From Terriglobia bacterium (GTDB taxonomy: Bacteria; Acidobacteriota; Terriglobia; Bryobacterales; Bryobacteraceae), in assembly GCA_020073345.1 (NCBI GenBank), contig JAIQFI010000024.1, forward strand, positions 24,545-88,544: a DNA stretch of 64,000 bases. Direction: 5' to 3'. Under the pieces are notes generated by a model. The model searched no databases. It saw only the letters and a list, made by a program, of their open reading frames with translations, and was not told the origin of the DNA. Position numbers and translations under genes: made by a program. This document shows positions 43,475 through 51,966 of the stretch, piece after piece. The first letter of the stretch is position 1, and each line of letters starts with the position of its first letter.

Positions 43475-43489
43475 TGCCTCATGGAGGCA
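43475..43489 (+). promoter_or_regulatory. hairpin covering the ribosome site of the GGDEF gene
   Basis: TGCCTC-ATG-GAGGCA forms a 6-bp stem that contains GGAGG, the ribosome site for GTG 43498 (10-nt spacing). Pairing would reduce translation. The region upstream also has short stems but does not match a c-di-GMP riboswitch that I can recognise. Confidence 0.4.
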
Positions 43490-43497
43490 TCAAGACC

Positions 43498-45720
43498 GTG
43501 TTTACGACTGCTCCCGTATCGTTTTATTCGATCGCCACCTTAGCTGCCCTGGCCGTCCTGGCGGGCTTCCTGCAAATCCGCCTGCGCGGTTTGGGCACGC
43601 GTCTCTCGGTACGTTTTTTCGTGGTGTTGGCTTCGATGGCGGTGTTGAACTGGCCGGAGATCGTGGCCATCGCCATCCTGAGCGCGCTGGTGGAGAGCGC
43701 GGTGTGGACCAAGCCTCGTCCCGGCTGGACAGCGACCGCATTTGAGGGCGCCGTCGCAGCGCTGGCCACTTCGGCCGCGTACGTGACTTATCACATTCCG
43801 TCCGCCGGAGCTGCTGAGGTGCCCTCGCCTCTGCTGATGGTTCTGGCGGCCATCGTCTACTTCGCGGTGACCAGCGTGGCACTGGCGAGGTTCACTGGGC
43901 GCTCCTGGAGACAATCCCACTTCTGGACTTTTCCTCACTACGTCGCAGGCGGGAGCGCGGCCGGTCTGCTGATTATCGCCGACCGCCATAACGGCTGGGA
44001 GATCACCCTGCTGGTGGTTCCGATGCTGTACTGGATGCTCCACGCATACAAGCTGTATCTGGAGCGGATCGAACAGGGGCGCCGCGAGGTGGAGGAGTTC
44101 AACGCGCTCCACTTCCGCACCATCGAGTCGCTGGCCGTCGCTATTGAAGGCCGCGAGCCGGAGTATCGCACGCATAAGAGAAGTGTGTGGAGCGACGCAC
44201 TCGAGATCGGCAGGCAGATGGGCCTGGAAGGCTCGGACCTTCTGGCCCTGCGCACGGCGGCGTTGCTACGCAACGTTGGCAAGCTGGCGGTGCCTGAACA
44301 CATTCTTTCCAAGCCCGGCCCGTTGACCAAAGCCGAGTTCGACAAAATGAAAATCCATCCGACGGCCGGCGCCCAGATCGTGGAGCAAGCAGGTTTCCCC
44401 TATCCGGTGGCGCCCATCGTGCGGTCCTGTCACGAAAAGTGGGACGGCACGGGATATCCGGCCGGCCTTCGCGGCGAGGAGATTCCGCTGGGAGCGCGCA
44501 TTCTGGCCGCAGTGGATAGCCTGGATGCGCTGATTTCGACCCGAGACTATCGCCGCGCGTACTCCCTGGAAGCGGCCATCCAGCACATGAAGGTGGAGTC
44601 GGGGAAAAGTTTCGATCCCAAGGTAGTCGAGATCCTGTCGGACTATTACCGCGAGCTGGAAGGCCGCGTGGACGACACACCGGCTCCCGTTCGAGCCGAT
44701 CCGGGGATCTCTCCCATCGCAGCCGCGCGGCAGGAAGTGCAGCAACTGTTCGCGCTGGCGCAGGATTTGGGGAATTCTCTCAGCCTGGATGAAACCTTTT
44801 CCGTGCTGTCCCTGCACGTGAAACAGTTGTGCCCGCATGACACGCTGGCGGTCTATATCCGCCGCGAAGATCGCCTGGAGGCGGAGTTCGCCACGGGTCT
44901 GGACTGCATGCAGGTGGGCTCGGCCATCGTTCCGTGGGGCGAAGGGATTTGCGGCCGGGCGGCGGCCACCGCGACGGCCGTGTTGAACGAAGATCCGATG
45001 GACCACTCGGCCTGCCCGTGCGTAGGGGGGGCCAAATCCTTGCGTTCGGCCCTGGCTATTCCGCTGGAAGGTTTCAGCGGTGTAGCGGGCGTATTGTGCT
45101 TGTACGCGGCGGAGAAGAATGCATTCACGGACGATCACCTGCGGGTGCTTTCCGCCGCGGCCACAAAGGTAGCCCTGGCCGTCGAGAATGCTCTCAAGTA
45201 CCGGCAGGCGGAGCGCTCCGCGGTGACCGATATGCTCACCGAACTGCCCAACGCTCGATCGCTGTTCCTGCATCTGGATTCCGAGCTGGCGCGCGCCCGC
45301 CGCACGGATCAAACGATCGCTGTCCTGGTATGCGATCTGGACGGGTTCAAGCAAATCAATGACCGGCACGGGCACCTGGAAGGCAATCGTGTGTTGCGGG
45401 CAGTGGCGCGAGCCCTGCGGCTGCAGTGCCGGGAATACGACACGGTGGCGCGCCTGGGAGGAGACGAGTTCGTGCTGGTGCTGCCGGGGCAGGAACTCGA
45501 GTCGGTTAGCGCCAAGGTGGAACAGTTGACCAGCGCGGTGGCGCAAGCGGGATACGAAACGGTGGGCGCCGGGTGCCTGGGAATCAGCGTTGGCGTGGCG
45601 CATTATCCAGCCGATGGGAAGGACGCAGAGGCCCTTCTGGCGGCCGCGGACCAGCGCATGTACCGCCATAAGCAACGGGCTGCCACGGCCGGTGCGGGCG
45701 ACTCCGGCTTGCTGGTATAA
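43498..45720 (+). CDS. membrane GAF-GGDEF diguanylate cyclase with degenerate HD-GYP domain
   Basis: 740 aa from GTG 43498 (GGAGG upstream); ATG 43462 is an alternative. Six or seven membrane helices (1-185) are followed by an HD-GYP domain (about 215-385), a GAF domain (about 415-550) and a GGDEF domain (about 570-730). The HD motif is RNVGK instead of HDIGK, so two metal ligands are gone, while the GYP loop (HEKWDGTGYP) is kept. The cyclase site is intact (RLGGDEF), with an RxxD inhibition site (REYD) five residues before it. It should make c-di-GMP; the HD-GYP part is probably a sensor or scaffold. Confidence 0.9.
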   Translation: MFTTAPVSFYSIATLAALAVLAGFLQIRLRGLGTRLSVRFFVVLASMAVLNWPEIVAIAILSALVESAVWTKPRPGWTATAFEGAVAALATSAAYVTYHIPSAGAAEVPSPLLMVLAAIVYFAVTSVALARFTGRSWRQSHFWTFPHYVAGGSAAGLLIIADRHNGWEITLLVVPMLYWMLHAYKLYLERIEQGRREVEEFNALHFRTIESLAVAIEGREPEYRTHKRSVWSDALEIGRQMGLEGSDLLALRTAALLRNVGKLAVPEHILSKPGPLTKAEFDKMKIHPTAGAQIVEQAGFPYPVAPIVRSCHEKWDGTGYPAGLRGEEIPLGARILAAVDSLDALISTRDYRRAYSLEAAIQHMKVESGKSFDPKVVEILSDYYRELEGRVDDTPAPVRADPGISPIAAARQEVQQLFALAQDLGNSLSLDETFSVLSLHVKQLCPHDTLAVYIRREDRLEAEFATGLDCMQVGSAIVPWGEGICGRAAATATAVLNEDPMDHSACPCVGGAKSLRSALAIPLEGFSGVAGVLCLYAAEKNAFTDDHLRVLSAAATKVALAVENALKYRQAERSAVTDMLTELPNARSLFLHLDSELARARRTDQTIAVLVCDLDGFKQINDRHGHLEGNRVLRAVARALRLQCREYDTVARLGGDEFVLVLPGQELESVSAKVEQLTSAVAQAGYETVGAGCLGISVGVAHYPADGKDAEALLAAADQRMYRHKQRAATAGAGDSGLLV

Positions 45721-45775
45721 AGCGCATGCGTTCAAGGCGCGGAAACACCTGGTGCGGCGCCAACAGAAGTTGGGG

Positions 45776-45826
45776 TGCTAACAAATTAGCTTGACAGCCG
45801 GCCCGTCCGGTGCTAAATAATTAGCA
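45776..45826 (+). promoter_or_regulatory. repressible, leaderless-type promoter with two matching dyads
   Basis: Dyad 1 is TGCTAA-N4-TTAGCT (45776-45791) and dyad 2 TGCTAA-N4-TTAGCA (45811-45826), 35 bp apart. A perfect TTGACA (45791-45796) follows dyad 1; 17 bp later comes TAAATA (45814-45819), preceded by TG as in extended -10 boxes, or AATAAT at 45816-45821. Both lie inside dyad 2, whose last base is the A of the ATG. Transcription would start within a few bases of the start codon, and there is no ribosome site. Confidence 0.65.
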
Positions 45827-46587
45827 TGTCTTTGCGCAGCATCGGTCTACTTGCTTTTATCTGCGTGCTGGCCATGATAGCGGTTGGGCAGGATCCGTCG
45901 CGCCCGGCATTTGAGGTGGCTTCGGTCAAGCCGGTGGATCTTGCGAAGCTTGGCGATGCGATTTCCATGAACATCGGCACCGTGCGACATGAAGAAGTCA
46001 CGTTCGGCAATGCGACCCTGAACGACTGTGTCCGGTTCGCGTACGGCATGGGTTCCGACGCGCAGATTGCGGGACCGGATTGGATCAGGTCCAAGGAAGT
46101 TCTTTATGACGTCGTGGCCAAAGGCATGCCGGGCGCGCCGCGGGAGCAGCTCCAGGCCATGATGCAGACGCTTCTAGCGGAGCGCTTCAAACTGGTGACT
46201 CATCGTGAGCAGAAGGAAATGTCGTATTTCGCGCTGCTTCCCGCAAAAAACGGGCCGAAGATCCAGCCAGTAAAGGATGTTCCGGATGGTTTCCGAGGCA
46301 CTACATACGGGGGACGCATCAACGCCATCCTGCCGATGCCCATGTTGGCCTACCTACTGTCTCGCTTCGAGACAGAGCGGCCCATCATCGATGAAACCGG
46401 CCTCCGTGGAATGTACGAAGTCAAGTTGCAGTGGACTTTGCAGCAGCTCCAGAACCCGGATTCCGCTCCCGGGCCTTCCCTATTCACGGCACTCAGCGAG
46501 CAGCTCGGGCTCAGATTGGAAGCGCGGAAAGGACCCGTGGAGATTCTTGTGGTGGATAGCGCGGAAAAAGTTCCGGTCGAGAATTAG
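45826..46587 (+). CDS. TIGR03435-family Acidobacterial protein
   Basis: 253 aa with a signal peptide (SLRSIGLLAFICVLAMIAVG). The mature part opens with the family hallmark PAFEVASVKPVD, then LLAERFKLVTHREQKEMSYF, and PIIDETGLRGMYEVKLQW and the C-terminal SEQLGLRLEARKGPVEILVV. The family is strongly expanded in Solibacter-type Acidobacteria, frequently beside BlaI-like regulators and M56 peptidases; neither occurs here. The function is unknown. No ribosome site precedes the ATG, consistent with a leaderless mRNA. Confidence 0.93.
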   Translation: MSLRSIGLLAFICVLAMIAVGQDPSRPAFEVASVKPVDLAKLGDAISMNIGTVRHEEVTFGNATLNDCVRFAYGMGSDAQIAGPDWIRSKEVLYDVVAKGMPGAPREQLQAMMQTLLAERFKLVTHREQKEMSYFALLPAKNGPKIQPVKDVPDGFRGTTYGGRINAILPMPMLAYLLSRFETERPIIDETGLRGMYEVKLQWTLQQLQNPDSAPGPSLFTALSEQLGLRLEARKGPVEILVVDSAEKVPVEN

Positions 46588-46641
46588 GTCACGAAACCCA
46601 GAGCAGCCTTGCGGCTCCCGCCGGCTGATACGCTGGCTGTA

Positions 46642-47061
46642 ATGAAGAGCTACCGGAAAGAATTGTGGTTCGAGGTTCCCACGCGACGGGCGTTTATCAA
46701 CATCACTCCGCAAGTGGAGTCTTGCCTTAAGGAGAGCGGGGTGCGCGAAGGACTGGTGCTGGTGAACGCCATGCACATCACCGCCAGCGTGTTCATCAAC
46801 GACGACGAGCGCGGCCTGCACCAGGACTACGAAAAATGGTTGGAGGCGCTGGCGCCCCACGAACCCACCTCGCAATACCAGCACAACCGCACCGGCGAAG
46901 ACAATGCCGATGCGCACATGAAGCGCCAAATCATGGGCCGCGAGGTGGTGGTGGCGGTCACTGCCGGCAAGCTGGACTTTGGCCCCTGGGAACAGATATT
47001 CTACGGCGAGTTCGACGGCCGGCGGCGAAAGCGCGCTCTGGTGAAAATCGTGGGCGAATGA
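46642..47061 (+). CDS. YjbQ-family protein
   Basis: 139 aa from the ATG at 46642. [32 protein letters not shown] and the C-terminal [11 protein letters not shown] are typical of the UPF0047/YjbQ family, small trimeric proteins with weak thiamine-phosphate synthase activity reported in E. coli. The true role is unsettled. Separated by 54 bp from the TIGR03435 gene. Confidence 0.9.
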   Translation: MKSYRKELWFEVPTRRAFINITPQVESCLKESGVREGLVLVNAMHITASVFINDDERGLHQDYEKWLEALAPHEPTSQYQHNRTGEDNADAHMKRQIMGREVVVAVTAGKLDFGPWEQIFYGEFDGRRRKRALVKIVGE

Positions 47062-47111
47062 GTGTAATAATGGCCATGGTTGCTCGTCTGTAAACAGGAG
47101 GGTTTTTCGAT

Positions 47112-47471
47112 ATGAAGTTCTTCTCAATAGTGGCGGGGTTGTTGCTGGTTTGCGTTTCGATGGTGGCCCATGACGTCGACGGCAAGTGGGCTGGCACCAT
47201 GAGTACGCCCAACGGCGATGTTCCGGTCAACTTTACGTTCAAGGCGGACGGCGCCACGCTGACCGGTTCGACCGGTGGACCAGACGGAGGGGAAGTGAAG
47301 ATCGCCGACGGCAAGATCGACGGCAATAACCTCTCATTTTCCATCACGTTCGATTTCGGAGGGATGCCGCTCATGATCGCCTATAAAGGAGTGATGTCCG
47401 GCGCCGAAATCAAGTTCGTACTGGACATTTTTGGGATGCCCCTGGATCTTACCGTCAAGAAGAGCACCTGA
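47112..47471 (+). CDS. small secreted beta-rich protein
   Basis: 119 aa, ATG preceded by AGGAGGG at 47097. A signal peptide (MKFFSIVAGLLLVCVSMVA) leads to DVDGKWAGTMSTPNGDVPVN and a run of beta strands (FTFKADGATLTGST), as in single-domain secreted proteins widespread in Acidobacteria. Function unknown. Probably co-transcribed with the esterase gene 40 bp downstream. Confidence 0.8.
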   Translation: MKFFSIVAGLLLVCVSMVAHDVDGKWAGTMSTPNGDVPVNFTFKADGATLTGSTGGPDGGEVKIADGKIDGNNLSFSITFDFGGMPLMIAYKGVMSGAEIKFVLDIFGMPLDLTVKKST

Positions 47472-47511
47472 GCCGGACGACCGCTCCCGGGCAGGCCGAG
47501 AGGAGCAGGCA

Positions 47512-48222
47512 ATGAAGTGTCTATGGACGTTCGGCTTGGGGATCGTGCTCGCCAGCCAGGTTGTGCTGGCGGCTACATCACTCAAGCACGACGAATTCTC
47601 CGGAGTGACGCTGTACTACAAGGTGGTCACGCCTAAGGATTACGATCCGGCCAAAGAATATCCTACGGTCATCGCATTTCCGGGCGGGGCGCAGACCATG
47701 CCGATGGTGGACGGCATGCTCGCGCGAAACCTGGCGCTGCAGGCGCAGAAGCGCGGCTACATCGTGGTAGTCTGCTCGGCGACGGCGGCGGGGCTGTTTT
47801 ACGAGGGCGGGGCAGTGGTGTTCCCGGCGTTTCTCGACAAGCTTCTCGCGGACTACAAAATCCGCGGGAGGAAATTTCACATTGCGGGGATTTCGAACGG
47901 CGGGTTGAGCTCGTTCCACATCGCAGCCTCTTATCCCCGATATTTTTATTCGGTGACTGGGTTTCCGGGTTATCTGTTGGATGCGACCGATGCGCGGGTC
48001 GCCGCCTTGCAAGGGATATGCGTTAATATGCACGTCGGCGAGCTGGATCAGGGCTGGCTCGATACCATGCAGAAACAGTCCATGATGTTCCGCGCCAAGG
48101 GGATGAAGGTGCGGTTCACGATCGAACGGGGCCAGGGCCACGTGATGACGACGCTCGAAGGCGCGGGCGCCGCCCGGTTGTTCGATCAGTTCGATGAAGC
48201 AGCGCGCGGCTGCGGGAAGTAG
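47512..48222 (+). CDS. secreted alpha/beta hydrolase (esterase/dienelactone-hydrolase type)
   Basis: 236 aa from the ATG at 47512, with GAGGAG upstream. A signal peptide (to about 21) precedes VTPKDYDPAKEYPTVIAFPG, the nucleophile elbow GISNGGLSSF (Ser about 125) and a C-terminal His in GQGHVMTT. It resembles the PHB-depolymerase/LpqC-like esterases. Likely periplasmic or extracellular. Confidence 0.85.
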   Translation: MKCLWTFGLGIVLASQVVLAATSLKHDEFSGVTLYYKVVTPKDYDPAKEYPTVIAFPGGAQTMPMVDGMLARNLALQAQKRGYIVVVCSATAAGLFYEGGAVVFPAFLDKLLADYKIRGRKFHIAGISNGGLSSFHIAASYPRYFYSVTGFPGYLLDATDARVAALQGICVNMHVGELDQGWLDTMQKQSMMFRAKGMKVRFTIERGQGHVMTTLEGAGAARLFDQFDEAARGCGK

Positions 48223-48256
48223 GTTGGACGGAGTGTCGTCTTGTCCCGCCTATCAC

Positions 48257-48520
48257 TTATCGGGATCGGCTTCGAAACCCCTTTTGATAGATAGCGACGC
48301 TGAGCACGATGAGAAAATAGAGCGTCATGGCATTCATCGGGATGGCAAGCCAGTAGTACCTTCCAAAGATTCCACTCCAGATCCACGGCGCACCGACGAC
48401 GAATACTCCGGCAGAGGCGCTCACGCCATCTGGGGTGTCAAGAACCTTAATCAGCAGCCATGCTGCGAGAGCGGAATAGATGGCAGAACACGCGAATGCC
48501 GACCATAGGAACCATCGCAC
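48257..48520 (-). CDS. small membrane protein
   Basis: 87 aa with three hydrophobic stretches (about 5-25, 38-52 and 58-78) and a basic C-terminus (YQKGFRSRSR). No family recognised. It overlaps no other gene, and its charge distribution fits an inner-membrane protein. It lies downstream of, and in the same direction as, the PQQ dehydrogenase. Confidence 0.55.
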   Translation of the reverse strand: MRWFLWSAFACSAIYSALAAWLLIKVLDTPDGVSASAGVFVVGAPWIWSGIFGRYYWLAIPMNAMTLYFLIVLSVAIYQKGFRSRSR

Positions 48521-48540
48521 AACTCGATTCTAACTTCCGG

Positions 48541-50316
48541 CTACTCCACCGCGAAAACCCACACGCTGCCGCCTTCCGGCACCTCCGGATATTGGCCGGG
48601 AAACATCCCGTTGAGAGTTGCTTGCATTCCGCGGGAATCTCCCCCCCAGCCAGATAGCACTGCGAGATACTGCTTGCCGTCGATCGAAAAGCTGGTCGGC
48701 GGGGCAAGAATTCCCGAGCTGGTTGGGAACTCCCACAGGACTTTTCCGCTGGCTGCGTCGAACGCGTGAATCTTGCGGTCGTTGGTGCCGCCCGTGAAGA
48801 CTAGTCCGCCGGCGGTAGCGAGCATCGCTCCCCAGTTGGGCGACGTCGCGTACTCGTGCGTCCATACGCGCTGACCGGTATCGACATTCCAGGCCTGGAC
48901 TTCGCCGAAATGGTTGGCGCCGGCTGGGCTCGGCGCGCCTCCCATCTGAACGCCGGTGTAGGCGCGGCCGGCGACGTACGCCACCATGGTTCCGGTGGAC
49001 GATCCGCAGATGTTGTTATTGGCCGGGACGTAAATCATCCGGGTCTTGGGGCTGAACGCGATAGGAGGCCAGTTCTTGCCGCCGTGCAGGCCGGGGCAAA
49101 ATTCGGCGTGCTTCCCGGTTCCAGGCTTGTGATCCTGATCAATCTCGGGCTTTCCAGTCTCGGGATCCAGTTTCTTGAACACATTCTGGGTCACGAAGGG
49201 CTTGCCTTCGACGAATTTCAGGCGGCCGTCACGGCCCACTACGCTGCGATCGATAAACCAGAGGTAGCCGTCGCGCGCCACGTCGATCAGGCCCTTGACG
49301 GTGCGGCCATTGCGCTGGAAGTCCACCAGGATCGGCGGGGAGACCTCGTCCCAATCCCAAGAATCATTCTGGTGATACTGATAGTGCCCTTTGATCGCGC
49401 CGGTGGCGACATCAATCGCCATGGTGGAGGAGGTGTAGAGATTGTCGCCGGGGCGCTGGTCTCCCATCCAAGGACCGCCATTGCCGACACCCCAATACGA
49501 GATGTTGGTGGCGGAATCGTAGTTACCGGTAACCCACACGGATCCGCCGCCGTTTTTCCACTGGTCGCCCTTGGGCCAGGTTTCGCTGCCGGGCTCGCCT
49601 GGGGCCGGGATGGTAAACGTCCGCCACTGCTCCTTACCGGACTGAGCGTCGAAGGCGGCGACGAAGCCGCGGATTCCATATTCACCACCCGACGCGCCGA
49701 CCATGACCTTGCCGTCCGCGATCAGGGGAGCGAGCGAGATGTAGTAGCCCGACTTGTTATCGGCGACTGTGGTGGTCCAGACCTCGCGGCCGGTTTTGGC
49801 ATCGAGCGCGACCAGAACCGCCTCGCCCGCGGCGAAGTAGACACGGTCGCCCAGAAGTGCGACGCCGCGGCTGGTATCGTGCGGCACGTTGGCCCCCGTG
49901 GGGCGCGGCCTGCGGTAGCGCCACAATACGTTCCCGCTCTTGGCGTCTATAGCGATCACCTGGTTGTTAGGCGTGGAGACGAACATCACGCCGTTGTTGA
50001 TCAGCGGAGCGGCTTCGTGAACCTTCGGCTCGCCAGTGGCGAACGACCAGACCGGCTTCAACCTCGCGACGTTCGCGGGCGTGATCTGATCGAGCGGGCT
50101 GTAGCCCCAGCCGTCATAGGTACGGCGAATCATGAGCCAGTTGCCGGCTTCTGGATTCTTCAGACGCTCGGCCGTCACGGGTGCGTAGTTCTGAAGGACG
50201 GCCGGCGTCGGCGGGGGCGGAGGTGCAGCTCCGCGTCCCTGGGCAAATAGGGCGATCGAAATCGAGGCGAGCGCAACCGCGCCCACAACAGGCAACAAAG
50301 TCTTCAGTTTGAGCAT
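48541..50316 (-). CDS. PQQ-dependent alcohol-type dehydrogenase (paralogue 4)
   Basis: 591 aa from the ATG at 50314-50316; the open frame upstream runs antisense to the sigma gene. A signal peptide (LLPVVGAVALASISIALFAQ) and a short Pro-rich segment precede the propeller: NWLMIRRTYDGWGYSPLDQI, GHYQYHQNDSWDWDEVSPPI and NNNICGSSTG. It is closer to quinoprotein ethanol/methanol dehydrogenases than to the three mGDH-type paralogues at 32-40 kb. The heme c domain is absent, so electrons must leave through a separate cytochrome. It is divergent from an ECF sigma operon. Confidence 0.92.
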   Translation of the reverse strand: MLKLKTLLPVVGAVALASISIALFAQGRGAAPPPPPTPAVLQNYAPVTAERLKNPEAGNWLMIRRTYDGWGYSPLDQITPANVARLKPVWSFATGEPKVHEAAPLINNGVMFVSTPNNQVIAIDAKSGNVLWRYRRPRPTGANVPHDTSRGVALLGDRVYFAAGEAVLVALDAKTGREVWTTTVADNKSGYYISLAPLIADGKVMVGASGGEYGIRGFVAAFDAQSGKEQWRTFTIPAPGEPGSETWPKGDQWKNGGGSVWVTGNYDSATNISYWGVGNGGPWMGDQRPGDNLYTSSTMAIDVATGAIKGHYQYHQNDSWDWDEVSPPILVDFQRNGRTVKGLIDVARDGYLWFIDRSVVGRDGRLKFVEGKPFVTQNVFKKLDPETGKPEIDQDHKPGTGKHAEFCPGLHGGKNWPPIAFSPKTRMIYVPANNNICGSSTGTMVAYVAGRAYTGVQMGGAPSPAGANHFGEVQAWNVDTGQRVWTHEYATSPNWGAMLATAGGLVFTGGTNDRKIHAFDAASGKVLWEFPTSSGILAPPTSFSIDGKQYLAVLSGWGGDSRGMQATLNGMFPGQYPEVPEGGSVWVFAVE

Positions 50317-50400
50317 TAAACAGGGCTCCGGTCCGTTATCATACATCGTTTGCCAATGGCGGGTCTTTTTGGCGAGCTGGTTCGTATACGGGTTAGTGAT

Positions 50401-50988
50401 ATGATCCTCGCCGCTGCCATGAGCCAGGAGTTCACCGGTGACCGTGAGATCGCGCTGCTGAAGAAGGGCGATCCGGATGCCGTCTCCGAACTGATCGGGC
50501 GCTATCAACACCGCCTGTATCGTTTCCTGGTGCGGCTGGTACAGGATCCGGCCACGGCCGAGGATCTGTTCCAGATGACCTGGATCCGGCTGATGGAAAA
50601 GATCGGCTCGTACGATGCAAGGCGGAATTTCGAGGCGTGGCTGTTCGCCATCGCACGGAATCTGGCGATCGACCATCTGCGGCGCCGCCGCGCGTTCAGC
50701 CTGGATGAGGTAGACGAATCCGGCCAGGCTCCGGTGGATCGTCTGACGGCGGGCGGCCGGGACGCGCTGGAACAGTTGCTGGATTTCGAGCGGGGGACGC
50801 TGCTGGCCGCGGCGATCGCGGAACTGCCGGCGATTCATCGTGAGGTGCTGACGCTGCGGTTCGAAGAGGAAATGAAGCTGGAGCAGATCGCGGAGGTCGC
50901 CGGAATACCGATTTCGACGGTCAAGAGCAGGTTGCATCGCGCTCTGGAAAGCCTGCGCGTCCGGATCGAAAAAGGAAGGGAATTATGA
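50401..50988 (+). CDS. ECF-type RNA polymerase sigma factor
   Basis: 195 aa from the ATG at 50401; ATG 50419 (MSQEFTGDRE) is also possible. Region 2 (LIGRYQHRLYRFLVRLVQDP, AEDLFQMTWIRLMEKI) and region 4 (ELPAIHREVLTLRFEEEMKL, IPISTVKSRLHRALESLR) are complete. It overlaps the anti-sigma gene by 4 bases (ATGA). The divergent PQQ dehydrogenase, 84 bp away, is a candidate target. Confidence 0.93.
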   Translation: MILAAAMSQEFTGDREIALLKKGDPDAVSELIGRYQHRLYRFLVRLVQDPATAEDLFQMTWIRLMEKIGSYDARRNFEAWLFAIARNLAIDHLRRRRAFSLDEVDESGQAPVDRLTAGGRDALEQLLDFERGTLLAAAIAELPAIHREVLTLRFEEEMKLEQIAEVAGIPISTVKSRLHRALESLRVRIEKGREL

Positions 50989-51455
50989 CCGAACACGAGT
51001 CGGTGCGGGCGATGTTGGCGCTGGCTGCTGCCGGGGCGCTTGACCCCGAGGAAGTGCGTCGTGTCGAGCAGCATGCGCAAGGATGCGAGCGCTGCCGCCG
51101 GGATTTGGAAACGTGGGCCGTGTACACACGGGGTCTGCGGAAGCTTCCCCAGCCATCGGCGCCGGAGGGACTGGTCCAGCGTACCCAAGCGCGGATTCTA
51201 CAAGAGCGCGCCGGAGCGGCCGCACGGCGCCGAAGCGAGCTGTTTCTGGGGGCGCTCGCGATTTTCGGATGGGTCGCCGGATGGTCTTTCTGGACCTTGG
51301 CACGGGCCGTCACGGGTGGAAGCCTGAACGTGCTCGGAGCAAACCTGATGAACGGCCTGACGTGGTCTTTGGTTTCGACCGCGCTGGTGTGGATGACAGC
51401 GGCGACAGCGGCCCTGATGCTCGGCCGGCGTCGCGAGATGAGGAGGTTCTTATGA
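50985..51455 (+). CDS. zinc-finger anti-sigma factor
   Basis: 156 aa. The ZAS motif H-x3-C-x2-C is present (EQHAQGCERC, about residues 27-36), followed by two membrane helices (about 85-107 and 120-142). It should bind and hold the preceding sigma factor at the membrane. It overlaps both neighbours by 4 bases, so all three genes are coupled. Confidence 0.88.
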   Translation: MTEHESVRAMLALAAAGALDPEEVRRVEQHAQGCERCRRDLETWAVYTRGLRKLPQPSAPEGLVQRTQARILQERAGAAARRRSELFLGALAIFGWVAGWSFWTLARAVTGGSLNVLGANLMNGLTWSLVSTALVWMTAATAALMLGRRREMRRFL

Positions 51456-51937
51456 GCCAGTTTCGTGAAGAGATGAAGGTGATTCCTGGGGTGGCGTGGA
51501 TTACCGCAATTCTCCTCTATGTGTGTTTTGTGGCGTTTTCGTGGACGTTTATGATTCCCCACGACCCCAACCTGAGCGGCGGACCGCGATGGGCCCTGGC
51601 GATCTTCGCCCTGGTTATTCCGCTGTTCCTGGCGGTTTTCGTATTGCTGATCGGTTACGTGAATGGAGACGCCCGGCGGCGCGGCATGCGCTACGTCATG
51701 TGGACACTGCTATCGATCTTTATTCCCAACGCGATCGGCGTTATTTTGTACTTTATCCTCCGCGATCCTCTACAGCGAGGCTGTCCGAGTTGCGGAACCA
51801 TGGTGAGCCAGGGATTCGCGTTCTGTTCGAAATGCGGCACGGCACTGGCACACGCTTGTCCCGAGTGCCGCTCTGCGGTACAACCAGGCTGGTCGCATTG
51901 CACCAAGTGCGGAGCCCGGCTGGGGGCGGGTAACTGA
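51452..51937 (+). CDS. membrane protein with C-terminal double zinc ribbon
   Basis: 161 aa from the ATG at 51452, with AGGAGGT upstream. Three membrane helices (about 12-35, 47-70 and 82-102) are followed by four Cys pairs: CPSC, CSKC, CPEC and CTKC, forming two zinc ribbons. The coupling to sigma and anti-sigma suggests it takes part in signal transmission or is the first target of the sigma factor. Confidence 0.85.
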   Translation: MSQFREEMKVIPGVAWITAILLYVCFVAFSWTFMIPHDPNLSGGPRWALAIFALVIPLFLAVFVLLIGYVNGDARRRGMRYVMWTLLSIFIPNAIGVILYFILRDPLQRGCPSCGTMVSQGFAFCSKCGTALAHACPECRSAVQPGWSHCTKCGARLGAGN

Positions 51938-51966
51938 GATATACTCGACACCGAACGGGAGGGATC

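Noticed and set aside
43380..43490. Possible c-di-GMP (GEMM-I) riboswitch before the GGDEF gene
   Set aside because: Some strings (CCAAAG, GAGTTGCC) recall the class, but the conserved GCAAACC and ACGCAAAGCC parts and the tetraloop/receptor are not found in order. Only the ribosome-site hairpin is kept as a feature.
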